Positions 34,462-46,850 of a stretch of DNA of 64,000 bases are shown in pieces. Where the stretch lies: the NCBI GenBank assembly GCA_015956445.1, contig WIUZ02000003.1, positions 1,984,001-2,048,000 on the forward strand, in the 5' to 3' direction. A model generated the notes under the pieces. The model did not search any database and was not told where the DNA came from. It saw nothing but the letters and a program-made list of their open reading frames with translations. Positions within the stretch are counted from its first letter, which is position 1. Each line of letters starts with the position of its first letter. This stretch comes from Thelephora terrestris (taxonomy: Eukaryota; Basidiomycota; Agaricomycetes; Thelephorales; Thelephoraceae). A program made the position numbers and the translations under genes.

Positions 34462-37400
34462 ATGCTTTCGCTCAGAAAGTTCATCAAACGTACAACCTCA
34501 GGCCTGCTTGGAGACTCACCTACGACAGCCGCTGGTCATCCGGAGGCACCGGTTCCCAACACCAGAGGCGAACGAGATCGTCCTTATCAGGAGCTGAACG
34601 CAGATCGACCTGATTCGATTGCAATCTTGGGTGGGGAAGAATCGACATATGCTGTTCGCGGTATCGAACAAGGAGACCGCCATACTAGTGAGTGGTATTA
34701 AGCTCCGCCATCTCTGGTGGTCATCCGGAACCTCGTTTTTCGCCCATTAGGAGGAAGCAGCGGCCATATGAGACAGGAAGATGAGCCGGCGGTGGAATCA
34801 GAAAGTACGTGTCAATATCGCTGCGTCGTTCGTATTCCCAGAACGCCCACCAGTTCCGGAACAGGGCCCCAGTTATACGACGCTTGGGGCCCTTGACATT
34901 CCCACTGATGTCGAAGAGGCTGCGGGCGAATACGCCTCCCTCAAATCTCTCCAAAGACTCATTTCTGCTGTGTACGCCAATCACCAAGTTAGCTCATGTC
35001 TCCCTACTGGAGATCTCGCTTTGATAGACCACTCTGTAGGAATCCGTCGCTGCCAGGAACAGGGTTGAAGGGATCCTCTCGCGTGTAGCCTCGCTGGACA
35101 AACAGTCTGCGACCCAGTCAGATGACGAGTCAGAGCAGGAGGGTAGGGATGATGTGATACGGTATGATGTGATCCTCCTTCACACCCAATGCTGACTCCC
35201 TTCTAGCGAGCTCAAGCACACTGAGAAACAATTGCGGTCGTTATCTAAGGAGCCGACGCCGCAGTGGCTTATCGAATATGGTGGAGATATCTTCGGGCCT
35301 CTCGAGCGTCTGCGAGAGGCGATCATCCGCTATCAGGTCTGTTCGTGGGATGTTGCTTTCTTCAGCGTTAACAAAGGCGGCAGGTGCGACAAATGGAAAT
35401 CTGTCAAGAAAAAGAAAGTCATAAGTTGATTGTGGGTGTTCCATATTACTTATGGACCAACGAATTAACCTCTCTCTGCAGATCTCAGGTTGGAATGTCT
35501 CCCCCTTCCGCGTTTTCGATGAAAACTGCTTAAAGATTCCCTCTAACCTCCAACAGGTGAATCTGCTGTTCTCGACAAACTTCCCTACGCACAGCGAGCC
35601 GAGTATCGACATGGTGACCGTGACCATTGTCTCGAGGGAACTCATAGCACCATTCTGGACGACATCGAAAGTTGGACCCGCGAACCTCAAGGGCGTCCTG
35701 TGTACTGGTTGAACGGGCTCGCAGGGACGGGGAAGACTACTATTGCTCAGACAGTTGCGGAGAGGTTCTTTGCAGACGGAAAGCTCGGTGCCTCCTTCTT
35801 CTGTTCGCGAGACTCGGAGAGCCGGAGGAACCTCCATATCATCTTTCCCACAATAGCTGTCCAACTCGCGCGGAGGCACGCCGAATTTCGATCGATCCTT
35901 GTACCCTTGGTGTGCTCGGATCCATTAATCGCCCACCAATCCCTGTATGCCCAGATGGAGAAGCTGATAGTCCAGCCCCTCTTGAAATCTGCCATCTCGA
36001 CAGTGATCGTGATCGATGCATTGAGCGAATGCGAAGACGACGAACCCGCTTCGGCAATCCTTGACGTCCTTGCTCGACTTATGGTTCAGATCCCCAAAGT
36101 CAAGTTCGTCATTACCAGTCGTCCGGAGCCGCGCATTATAACGGCTTCAGTCTCCCACCGTTGCGCGACGCAACGCGAGTTTATACCCTCCAGGTCAATG
36201 AAAATCAAGTCAAACGCGACATACGACTGTTCTACAAACACAATCTCGCAGAAATTAGCCGTCGATACGGATTGGGCGACTGGCCGACCGAAAAACAGCT
36301 GGGCCTGCTTTGTGATCGTGCGGAAGGACTATTTGTCTATGCCGCGATTACCATCAAGTTCATCGGTCCAGAGAACGAGGACCCTAAGGCGCGGCTGGAT
36401 CGGCTCATACAGTCAGGGGGAAGTGTATCCGAGGAGAAGGATAAACCAAAGCCGAGCACGATACTCGATTCGCTCTACATGTCAATCCTTGACGGGGCCT
36501 TCGGTGGCGACGACCCAGCGAATGATTCCGTGATCCGGTCCGTTCTTGGAGCTCTGGCCCTCGCCACAAATCCCCTTTCCCCATCTACCATCGCTGCACT
36601 GCTGGATTTTGATATTGAAGACGTATCCGCCCTCCTGTCATCGGTGCACTCGCTCCTTATCCTCCCGGAGGATATCAATCAACCTGTTCGGCCTTTCCAC
36701 AAGTCCTTTCACGAATTCATCGTCGATGCAGCCCGGTGCACAAATCCAAGATTTTGCGTCTCCCCTCCTGATCAACACACGGAACTTTTGGCTGGCTGTC
36801 TCAGGCTAATGAAGACACGGCTCCGGCAGAACATGTGCGGGCTCCAAGGTGGGGTTATCAACGCAGAAGTCACGAACCTGAAGGAGAGGGCCGAACAGTA
36901 CATAGGGGGGGCGTTGGAGTACGCATGTAGATCGTGGCACAAGCATCTCGGATCAACCCAGAAGTCCAAAATCGCACCCGTCCTGCACGATTCTCTGGAG
37001 AAAGACATCTTGTTCTTGCTGGAAGAAAAGTTTTTGTTCTGGCTGGAAGCACTGAGCGTCTTCAGTGCCACAAGGGAAGCGGTCGACGCATTGAAAACGG
37101 CAGAAAAATGGTTGGACGTACGTTGTTTTTCATTGTTTATTGTTTTCCAGAAGTTGATTGGGCTGGATCTAGTCATCGCGGACTCTCGACCTTGCTGGAG
37201 ATTACCTTCGTTTTGTCCTCACATTTTTCGGCGTCATCAGCGCGTCCGCACCACACATCTACATCTCTGCACTCCCCCTATCCCCCAAAAAGTCACTTGT
37301 GCGCCAGCTTTATTATGAGCGATGCGTGGACCGCCCATTAGTGAGGGTTGTGCGTGGGTTACCGAGCTCGTGGGATCCGATCCTTGCGACGGCGTATCAT

Positions 37401-39140
37401 GAAGACTTTCGCGGTGTAGCCACGTGGTCCCCATCCGGCAGGCTCATAGCTATCGCCAAATCTACAACGATAGAAATCCTTGACGCAGCAACTCTCGAGC
37501 GACTTATCACCTTCAACTCCCCCCAAAACACTATACACCGACAGCTTTGTTTCTCCCCAGAAGACCGTGTTTTAACCCAATTTTATCGAGGGAAGCTCAC
37601 CAGCTGGGACCTCCGGACAGGTAGTCCATTCGGTACCGCCTCCTCTGAAGAGTGGAATGCGCGTCTTGAAGACTCCTTCTCATTTACTTATTCTAAGGAT
37701 GGAAGGATACTTGCGGTTTCAGGTATTTCGTCCCGGTACCCCTCCCTCATCGACACCTATGATCTCCTCTTTGGGACCCACACACGTTCTTGTCGTGCTC
37801 CGGAAAGACGCCTTGTCACCCCGATTTGGACTGAGGGTGAATACCTTCGTTTTGTCACCGTGAAGCAAGGGGCCATCACCATATGGGAAGCCGCGTTTAC
37901 CTCAGTACACACACCGAAATCGATTGAATCTTTGCCTGCACCGGACGAGATCGCCGATGCAAAGGATGAAAATTGGCTGTTCCTCCCCGCTCGCTCCCTA
38001 CTCGCTTTTACCGCCCGAGGTATGGTTTTGGTCTGGGATGCCCAAGCCCCCAGGTTCCTTCTGAAACCTCGGTCCACCCCAACCTCGCGTATCCCCAATG
38101 TCTGCAAGATGTCGTTCTCCTCCGATGGTCGTGTCTTCGCGCATACGACCGCTGATCAAGAAGTTCACGTTTGGAAGGAGGCCCCCGCGGGCTATGTTCT
38201 TCACCAAAAACTTGCATTCCCCCCTGGGCAGACAGATCCGCTTCTCTCCCCGGATGGGGAGTCAATCATCGCCGCGGGTCGCCCTACAATTCATCTATGG
38301 CACACGAAAGATAAAATTCTCTTCTCCCCCAGTGTTTCGGTTCGGGGAGATGGAGGAAGGTTCATTATATCCTTTTCCCCAAACGCAGCGTTGGCAGCAT
38401 CCGCAAGCTTTGGGGGACACATAGTCAAAATTCTCGATCTCCAGTCCGGTGCTCTGAGGTTAACCATCGACGCGGATATGGAGGTTCGTTGCCTTGGGTT
38501 GACAGAGAGCACTGTCGCTATTGCCGGTAGGGGAGAGATTGCCACTTGGAAAATACCTGAGGAGAACCGTGTCGACGCCAGGGTAGGCACCAAACATAAA
38601 GTTCACACCATTTCGCTCGATCCTTCAGGCGTGGCCTTTCCAGATCCAAGGTCGATATCCCGTGATTTCAGCCGCATTGCCACCGTGGTGTATTCAAAGG
38701 CTTGTTCGGACACGGGGCATTTGGAGACGGGGGTTTCGCAGTCACTTATCCCTCGTCTGCAAATCCATGACATGTCTAACGGAAAACGGCTTGCGTGTAT
38801 CAATGTACCCCACTTACCGGAATGGGTCGCACTGGATGAGGGTAAGGTGTGGTGCAAGGATAGGAAGGATCCTGTGGAAGGGTGGACAATCATCGAGGGC
38901 AGCAAACCTGGCGTCGAAAAGATTCCAGAGAAAATTCCGAGCCCGCAAGCATTTCCCTGGGAGTCGCACTTTGGTTATGAAGTTATCGATGAGTGGGTAT
39001 TCAGCCCCACCAAGAAGCGACTTCTGTGGTTGCCGCATAATTGGAGGTCGCGGGAGGAGTCCAAGACGTGGAATGGGCGGTTTCTTGGGTTGGGACACGG
39101 CGGGTTACCAGAGGTTGTCATCTTGGAGTTCTTAGACTGA
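34462..39140 (+). CDS. NACHT-WD40 NLR-like receptor (one apparent frameshift)
   Basis: STAND NTPase of the type expanded in mushrooms, thought to act in non-self recognition or cell death. It starts MLSLRKFIKRTTSGLL; N-terminal exons give SLKSLQRLISAVYANHQ. The NACHT begins near 35600: VYWLNGLAGTGKTTIAQTVA (Walker A), LGASFFCSRDSESRRNL, STVIVIDALSECEDDEP (Walker B), VKFVITSRPEPRI (sensor). After that motif the frame shifts by one base at about 36141-36143 (a G seems lost) before GFSLPPLRDATRV, with no plausible intron. The rest is open: ISRRYG, PFHKSFHEFIVDA, and after an intron (about 37119-37172) APHIYISALPLSPKKSLVRQ. Then a beta-propeller of WD-like repeats (ATWSPSGRLIAIA, ISFSPNAALAAS) stops at 39138-39140. 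It is either a young pseudogene or a base error. Confidence 0.82.
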
Positions 39141-40499
39141 CCCAGTGAGCAGAGTTTTATTCCACTTTTCATATGCGCTTGCTTTCGATCAGTTCTCTGT
39201 TATAGTCTCGTTCAAGTTTCTTGGTGGCATTGTGCACTCCTTCGCAGTCTCCACTAGTACTTAGCCCGGGTGTAGGCGAGTCGCACTATCCTGCTGTACA
39301 CACACATGCCCACATGTACATTACAGTTGTATCCCCATCTGGTACTATAGAATAGATGCTCTTCGCCTCAAGTAGTCTAATAATGCTCTCGCAGTCACAG
39401 GAACGCAGGCTGAAGTCCATCATGTATGTGGTGAAATCGAGAGACTTCGGGAGCGATCAACCCAAGCTCGCTCGTCCCCTTCATCCAGAACAGCTTTTTA
39501 CAAGGCGAAGCCGAGAATGTTTTCGAAATTTGCTTGCGGAAGATCAGCAAGCTTCACGAGGGAGGTCTCGAGCTGATGGCGAGCCATTGAAAATATTACT
39601 CGCTCCGCAGTTGTCTGATCCTCTCGTCGTCAGCTTGTGCCAAGGTGAGTTCTACTTAACCAACCTCGGGCGGGAGGGCGCTCACCCGACTAAATGAACG
39701 CTTTGAACGGGAGTCACATTCTCTGGGAAAGCCTCAGGGTCCTACCGTCACTGCGCCTCACATTCAGTGAAATTTGCTGAGATTACAAATGGGCTATCGG
39801 TGCGCGCCGCTGAACATGCCGGACGCAATACGTATCCGATAGGCGATACCGCGGGGTGTTCTCCCCGCGCAAGAAATGAATTATTTCCGCAGTAGCTTAT
39901 GGCTTCGCAATCACCAACATGAGGGAAACGAAGAGGGATTCCGGGATCATTCCAACGCTCATTCATAAAGGCTTAGTGCATGTTACTTATTATATGAGAT
40001 AACAGTTTCCCAGAGTTTCCTAGGCCGGCCCAGAATATGTATCTACTACTATGTAAACCTGATGAACGGCGCCGGGCTAAGCTCGAATAAAACATAACGT
40101 TACGATTTTTTGGGAAGATACATCAGCTACCTTCCCTCCTGTCAACCCGACCAAGGTGATGCTGACAACGTATACTCTAGGGAGAGGGGGGTGCCCTTAG
40201 AGTTCACTGCCCCTTGAGGTTTATATCTAATCGATATCGGATTTGGACTGAGGTTGATCTGCCCGTTATGTAAGGAGCGCTGAAGCGCTGACCCGCGCTT
40301 GATGATCGGAGTTCTCCACAAAGTTCGGACCATCCTTCCGTGGTTAACGCCATCAAAGAAACATTCAACGCCAATGTGGAGGCAACAAAGCGTTACTGTC
40401 TCCCCTCTCCTCCTTCCCCCCTTCCCCAACTGGGCTGTTAATTAAAATCCACTCCAAGTGCCCTATTTTCTTGCAAGACCTACGCGCTCACGACGACCC
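39141..40499. other. Intergenic, no supported gene
   Basis: One short plus-strand frame (39356-39697) with no recognisable domain, and an AT-rich stretch around 39990-40120. I cannot support a gene here. Confidence 0.4.
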
Positions 40500-43400
40500 A
40501 TGGAGGGCGGTATAAAGGATGAGAGCAAAAAGGAGTCTCCGCTAGGGCAAATCGACCCGGAGTGGTGTGTTTAACGTACTCCTGCTTCGCCCGCATTGCT
40601 GACCGCCCAGTGAACGTAGTATCCGAGAAGCTCTCAAGACGTTCTTCAAACCCGCCAAGGCCAATGATCCTCAAGTCGACTTCTACACCATTTACAAAAA
40701 GGAAGCGAACGAATACGATACGGACTACATCAAGAAGTACGAGGAGGACCTCACTACAACTCTGCTATTTGTGTGTCACCTGTTATATCCACTCACCAAA
40801 AATCTCACCTGGTGTTGTAGGCGGGCCTGTTCTCCGCCGTTAATTCGGTCTTCGTTATCGACGTCTATTCAAAGCTTCAGCCGAACCCAAATGCCCAATC
40901 AACGGCCCTACTCCATGCCATCCTTCTCACCCTCAATCATTCCGCAATCCCAGATGAAACCTTTCTCGTCTCAACCACTCAAAAGGACTATCCCCCCGAG
41001 GTCGTCGCCGCTACTTGTCTCTTGTATGCGAGCCTTCTGCTTTCGCTGTTGGCCGCGTTCGGTGCGATGTTGGGGAAGCAGTGGCTGGATCGATACTTTC
41101 GGCATGCCGGAGGGTCGATGATCGAGCGTTCCGGAGACCGTCAACGCAAATGCGACGGGCTCATAGAAGGGAAATTCCACTTTTTTATCGAGGCCCTTCC
41201 GGTGATGCTTCAGATCGCTCTTCTTTTCCTTGTCTGTGGCCTTTACACATACATGGCGTCCATCAACACCTCCGCCGCATTCACACTCATCACCCTAGTT
41301 GGTCTTGGTGCTTTGTTTTACCTCGTGGTCCTCATCGCCGGTACAGTTTGGAACGACTGCCCGTTTCAAACGCCGGCCTCGGACCTGCTGCGATTTGTGG
41401 GTAAGAAGCTCCGCCCCCACTTTGTCACCCTATGGAGAACAATTTGGCCCAAAAGATACCGTAACTGGATCCGCATCCCGCAGTTAGGGCAGAATGCACC
41501 CCATCATCGTCATCAAGGACCAGATCAGTTAACAATCCGCGAGGATTTACGCCTCCATAGCTCCTGGTTTACGCCGGACAGATTGAAAACCTTTCGGTTA
41601 AACAATGCTAACAACGCCCGGTGTGTATCTTGGATCCTTAGGTACATCACCGACCCAGAGGCCCGCGACGCTGCCATTCGACTCGCTGGAATCATTTGGT
41701 GGTTCGAGGATGGAATCAAAGTAAAACCACTTTACAAATCAATCGTCTCCACCTTCCGCACATGTTTTGGTTCCAATATGGAGCTGTTTCCAAAAATGAG
41801 GGACAGGGCGTACTACTCCGGACAGGCAATTTTGTGGATCTACACTCTTGCAGTGTGTAAATCCATGGAAGACATGTTCCCCCTCCCAACCTCAAATTAC
41901 ACAACCCCAGAATCCGACCCTGACCTCACACAGCTTCTTTCAGTCTTCCAACGGAAGGGTCACAGACTTGTCACCAAGGCCCTGCTCCACGTCGACGAAG
42001 CGTACACACCCCTCCACTCACAATGGATTTCGAGGATACTATTGCACCTGTCTTGGCCCTCCCACGCCGTGACTTTGGCTCGCTTCGATCACCCGGACCT
42101 TTTCAAGTTGCACTTGCGGAATGTTAAGCCCAGCACCCCCTTGGATGCGGTGTTCAACCGTCTCCTAATGTGCTGCAACCTGCTTGGTACAACTGTCGGG
42201 GACGAGGTGCTGAAAATTGAGGATAAATCGTATGGCGCCTCTCGCCCTTTTCCGCTAAGTTACTCATACCGCAGTTCACTAGCGATCGCATGACGCAGGT
42301 ACTGGCTCACGTGTCTAAAACAATCGTTTCAGCTTTGGATAACCCCCACCTTCAACTCCCGCATATTCAGGAAGTGCTGTACATCCTGACCAAGTTGGAA
42401 ACCTCCTCCCAGGAACTGACAGAAGTGGCATATGGATTGTGTACCGTGATCTGGAAAAACCGTCACAATCCCATGTGGGAGCCACTTCTCCTTCTCTCCT
42501 TGGAAGCCGGTTTCCGTAACGTTCGTTCATTGGATTCATGGACCTCTTGCAAATTGACTCGCACCGAATTCCACCGGGAATGGACGGAAAAAATTCTCAA
42601 CCACAACAACGTCGACTCGGAAGCGATCACAGATCTTGCTTATGTTACGTATATGGTCGAGGGTCGCCGACGAGCGCTTCGCATCTGTACCAAGTTCATC
42701 GATGAGAAAGCAGGACCTTTCACCCCGAGGCTGCGAAAACTTTTCTCTGCCTGTGTTGAGTTCAGCGGTTGTGGGGTGTTCAAAATAGTGGGGGGAGAGA
42801 AGCGCTTTGTTGAATTGCTGAGTTCCCTGCCCATTGTCATAGAGGACCTGATCTTCCCATCCCAAACCACCGAATGGACCGCGATACTCCTCACTATCAT
42901 CAAATCCCCTATGGATTTTGGACCTTTGGCCATCCAGTTCTGGGAATTACTGGCTGAGCTCGCAACATCAGGGACCTCGGACTGTGCTGAAGAATACGAC
43001 TCAGGGGTCACGGAATACCTCGTCAGAGGCACAGAATGGGACAAGCTCGAGTGCTGGATGGGTTTCTTCTGGATGGCATGCTTTCCGGGACCTGTTGACA
43101 TGGCGACCGACTTCGACTTCGTAATGACGACGTTGTTCGTGGAACGGCCTGGCGCTGACAAGAAACTCGATCACTGGATGGGGGAGTGGAGCGAAAAATG
43201 CGGAGAGGGCGTACCAAAGTCTTACACACAAACCCGCGACCGAGCGTTAGGCCGTTTGAAGCGGTGAGTACCACTTCCCAAAGTTCATCGAACACGTTCG
43301 GAAAAAATCTCACTTGGGAGTTCCTACTCACAACTGTCAGGCCGACCTCACCACGGAACGAAGGAACTTCCCATTCTTTACCCGCCATCCGGATGTCATT

Positions 43401-43636
43401 GCCTGGGGACGCCACATCGGCAGAGGTCGTCTGCTCATTGGTATGTTTGTTCGCGCTCGTACATTCTATAGTTTCGACTCTCATCAAACAACCATCCTCA
43501 CTACACGTTCGTGCAGACTTTCAGCGTGTCGAGACCGCACACACCACTCCAGGTGAGCGTTGTATTTTAATCGGCGTCCGTTCGACACACTCACACCAAC
43601 GCAATTTTAACAGGCAGGAGAAGGAGGAGAGGGTAG
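40500..43636 (+). CDS. DUF6535 membrane protein
   Basis: Family restricted to Agaricomycetes, function unknown. It begins MEGGIKDESKKESPLGQIDP; after two introns (about 40563-40618 and 40769-40819) the DUF6535 core appears: YKKEANEYDTDYIKKYEEDL, AGLFSAVNSVFVIDVYSKLQ, then helices in AATCLLYASLLLSLLAAFGA, the signature MLGKQWLDRYFRHAGG, ALPVMLQIALLFLVCGLYTY and LITLVGLGALFYLVVLIAG. The long cytosolic part is helical. A 47-bp intron near 42220-42266 joins LKIEDKS to FTSDRMTQVLAHVSKT. The C-terminal exons (FPFFTRHPDVIAWGRHIG) fit if the acceptor at about 43359 is used, and the stop is then at 43634-43636. About 850 residues. No break seen. Confidence 0.82.
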
Positions 43637-43996
43637 TGGTGGATAGGGGAGAGGGTGAAAGGAGGTATGTTCTGAGGGCATTCCGATGTAAGAACGGAGA
43701 AAAAGCGAGCTCGGCTTTGCCAATGTGAGGGGTACGCTCATACAAACCATTCACGAGACAGGCAGAGGTAGTAGACGTACGAATCAGCGGACATCATCCG
43801 AGCGCTTCTGCAGTCACCAGTTTGATATAGTCACCGGAGCGCAGGAACAACCAACATTAAAGTTGGGTGAAAATCACCGACAGTTTTCCTCATGGATTGA
43901 ACTGTACTTGGAATCATGCACGACCGATATTCATTTCACATGCGAACGTAAGAACAGTTGTGTTTTATTCCCAAGCCCTTACCCTGCGCAGGCTAT

Positions 43997-45599
43997 TCAC
44001 GGCTTGAACTGATACTTCCCCTCCCTCTCAACCGCTTCAAACTCAATCTTGGCCAGCTCAGTGCCGGTGGAGTTGTCCTCCAACTTGCATTCCACTTTAT
44101 CCCCTGGCTTCACTTGACCGACGCCGGAGGGTGTACCGGTAAGGATCACGTCGCCCGTCTGCAGTAAAGGTCAGCGAAGAAGCCCGACGTTGATGGAAAC
44201 GCAAGAGTTGCGGTATAAGACCGTGCGCGACGGACGTTCGGCGGGGTGTCCCCACGCACATTCAACTCAGGGTGGGGAGGATGTAGAAAGGACGAAAACT
44301 AGAAGGGAACAAAGACTGACCTCGAGGGTCATGATCGAGGACACATGCTCGATCAATGCGGGAATCTTGAACATCATATCGGAGGTAGACCCATTTTGCT
44401 TCACCTCGCCGTTTATCTACAGCGCCCCCAAACACATTGGCCAGTGCCAATTACGAGGACAATAAGGGAACCAAGATCAGAGGGTGTGCATGCATAGCCG
44501 AGTACGAAGAGGACCAAGAGTCAGTTTCCCGCAAGAACCGATGAGCGAGACGCGAGCCAAGGAATTTAGGAAGTAATGATGGGTAGAGCACCCAGTGTAC
44601 CAAGATGAGCCAATTCAGGGGGTGATATGGTGCCAGGAGCGTAGCCAAGGATACGGGTGCCAAGGGAAGTGAGTTGAGGTGTGTCGAACAGGACGGTGGG
44701 ATGATCAGGGACAATTTTTTCCAGATGGACGAGAATGAAAAGGGTGGAAGAAAACCGTTAGCGAAGATATGAGCAGAGGAGAAGGGAACCCAATGAAGCC
44801 CTGTTCTTGTTTTGGCGAAGTGTTTTCTCACCTTGAGCGACAGTTGGAGATTATCATAGTCAACGACGGCGTCCTTGGGAATAAATTCTCTGCACGTCAT
44901 TTGTTCCCGCGGCATCAAATCCGATCATCGATGACACCCGCGTGGTAACAGGAAAATGCCAAGGTTTGGACCAGCCACAAAGGGAAAGGATTGCAAATGG
45001 AACGCCGAGAGTTGACGAAGAGGCATATGTGAGTCAACTGATTGAAGAAGAGCGAGAAGGGAGGACTGACCCGATGGGAGTGAAGGTGTCCATGCCTTTG
45101 GCGGCTGTCCAAGGGAGACTTTTAGACTTTGCGACGTCTTGGACGTTCCTCGCCGTCATGTCAACTGCGAGGGCTGGAAAACATGAGAACGTGCGGGGGG
45201 ATCCGGGAACGAGTTTGGATACTGACTATAGCCGGCAACGTGATTCAGGGCGTCTTCTTGGGAAATATCGGCACCAGGTGCTCCGATCACGAGGCCAAGT
45301 TCGACTGGGGGGGCTGTTGTAACTCAAGAAAAGAATAAGAGAAAGAAAGGGACCTTCATGGTGAGCCAAGACGCCCCGAGGAATCTGTAGCTTTGCTCCC
45401 GGTGCTTGGGACGGTAAATAGGAAGACGTCGGCTTGAGGAAGAAGAAGGGTTCTTTCGGAATGGCGTTGTTGAGTTCCTTGACATGGTCGAGGTAGTTCC
45501 GACCGATGGCAACAATCTTTGGTGGATGTAAGCCCAGAGACAGAAGCATGCAAAGAGATAAACCTTTTTCCCGTGCCTTAGAAATTGAGCAGCAGACAT
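43997..45599 (-). CDS. Fumarylacetoacetate hydrolase-family protein (FAHD1-like)
   Basis: FAHD1-type acylpyruvate hydrolase / oxaloacetate decarboxylase, usually mitochondrial. Exon 1 is [12 protein letters not shown]; a ~50-bp intron is followed by [20 protein letters not shown] and [14 protein letters not shown], the family's substrate-loop motif, then [12 protein letters not shown] with the metal-binding Glu region. Middle exons lie between 45330 and 44340 with unusually many small introns. [12 protein letters not shown] is readable near 44850, and the last exon encodes [39 protein letters not shown] and stops at 43997. Length about 230-240 residues, normal for FAHD1. Splice sites in the middle are not fully resolved. 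Confidence 0.88.
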
Positions 45600-45791
45600 T
45601 TGAAACGACGACACGAGGGAGAGAGACGGGTTAGATCACGTGAGAATCGACAGAGATTCTTGAGTTTACGAATGTTCTTGGCATCGATGTCTTGGAATGA
45701 GGGCTCTACTTGGCCAAGTCCTCTCGTCCGTTGTTCCTCCAGTGGTAGAAAAATGAGTTCCCACTGAATCTTTTCTTCGCCAACTCTCCCC

Positions 45792-46334
45792 ATGAGTTTC
45801 GTCTCTCTCCCCCTCTCTCTCCTCCTCGCCTCTTTCATCTTCCCCGTCTACTCTGAGTCCGTTTCCGTCTCCTCTTCTCCTGCGTCCGAGCTAACGCGTC
45901 CACAGTGCGTTAGGCCAAACCGATGGTTCTCCTGATGGCCATTTAGGAACGACCTGGGAAGTCGTCGTAGCAGTATCTCTCGGTCGGTCATCCGCCTCTG
46001 TATGTGCTGTCAAATCCTCATTTCCTCTGTTGCAGGTCTTCTGCTCTTCATTGCAGCAACCACAATCACAATTCTCATAATACGTCAACGGAGACGGCAG
46101 CTCAAGCAGCTGAAACAGCCTGATTTCACTTATGCTTCACGTCCGACTCCGCCGGCCTTTGCACCATCCATGCCTTATGGCCTTTCAAGGGTACGTCCTT
46201 CATCTAATATGCATCTTACCTGGCCTCAAACCTGTCCCCACTAATTATAGCCTAGTTCCGTGTACCAACCTCGGGATAAACACGGCCGGCATGGCTCTCC
46301 TGATCGGGCTAGTCGGCTCAGGGAGACGGTTTGA
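45792..46334 (+). CDS. Small single-pass membrane protein
   Basis: The N-terminal signal peptide MSFVSLPLSLLLASFIFPVYS is joined, if the intron from 45845-45904 (branch GCTAACG, acceptor CCACAG) is removed, to DALGQTDGSPDGHLGTTWE. A second intron (about 45975-46035) then creates one continuous helix VVVAGLLLFIAATTITILII followed by RQRRRQLKQLKQ, a typical stop-transfer. A third intron (about 46192-46251) leads to a basic cytosolic tail ending RASRLRETV at 46334. The layout is that of a type I membrane protein of about 110 residues, like those common in Agaricomycetes. The assignment rests on architecture, not homology; the first donor (GTCCGT) is weak. Head-to-head with the FAHD1 gene (about 190 bp). 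Confidence 0.5.
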
Positions 46335-46850
46335 TCGATGGGGCCGATGGAGGATAAGACTGTCTTTGCTGTGTATATAATTTATGATACTCTCGCTTTG
46401 TATGTGCTTTTACCCAACGTCTCTTCTGCTTTTTGATCCTTGTTCACCACTACCGATCCCGTCTGAATCGACACTACGTCTTGGCTTGTGTGACAGTGCC
46501 CGTTGCGGTATAGAATTCATAAATGTTGATTAAAGTAATGTATAGGTTGTGTCGATGATGGTGGATGCCAGCATGCCGCACAATTCGAAGGCCTTGGCGT
46601 AGCACATTCTCATGCCGGGGTGCCGGCCCCAATCGATGGGGAAAGCCGAGATCACCACGCGGATGTGGGGCGTCCGTCGCACGTGATCTGCTATACAAGA
46701 AGACTTTTTTCCTCCAGGATCTGACTCGGGTCTGTGTTTGTACATCCCTCTGTGCTAAAGACAGAGTCGCTCCCTGCTCTCTCTCTCTCCATCTCTTTAC
46801 GAGACGACCGCGCTCCGTCTCTGTTCTTTCTTTTCTGTCCAAACAAAAAG
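46335..46850. other. ILV2 upstream region
   Basis: No gene. CT-rich tracts at 46740-46830 (CTCTCTCTCTCCATCTC) directly before the ILV2 start are typical of fungal promoters. Confidence 0.5.

Noticed and set aside
37119-37172. Second frameshift in the NLR before the propeller
   Set aside because: Using the acceptor GGATCTAG instead of TTTCCAG restores the frame to DLAGDYLRFV, so this is just an intron.
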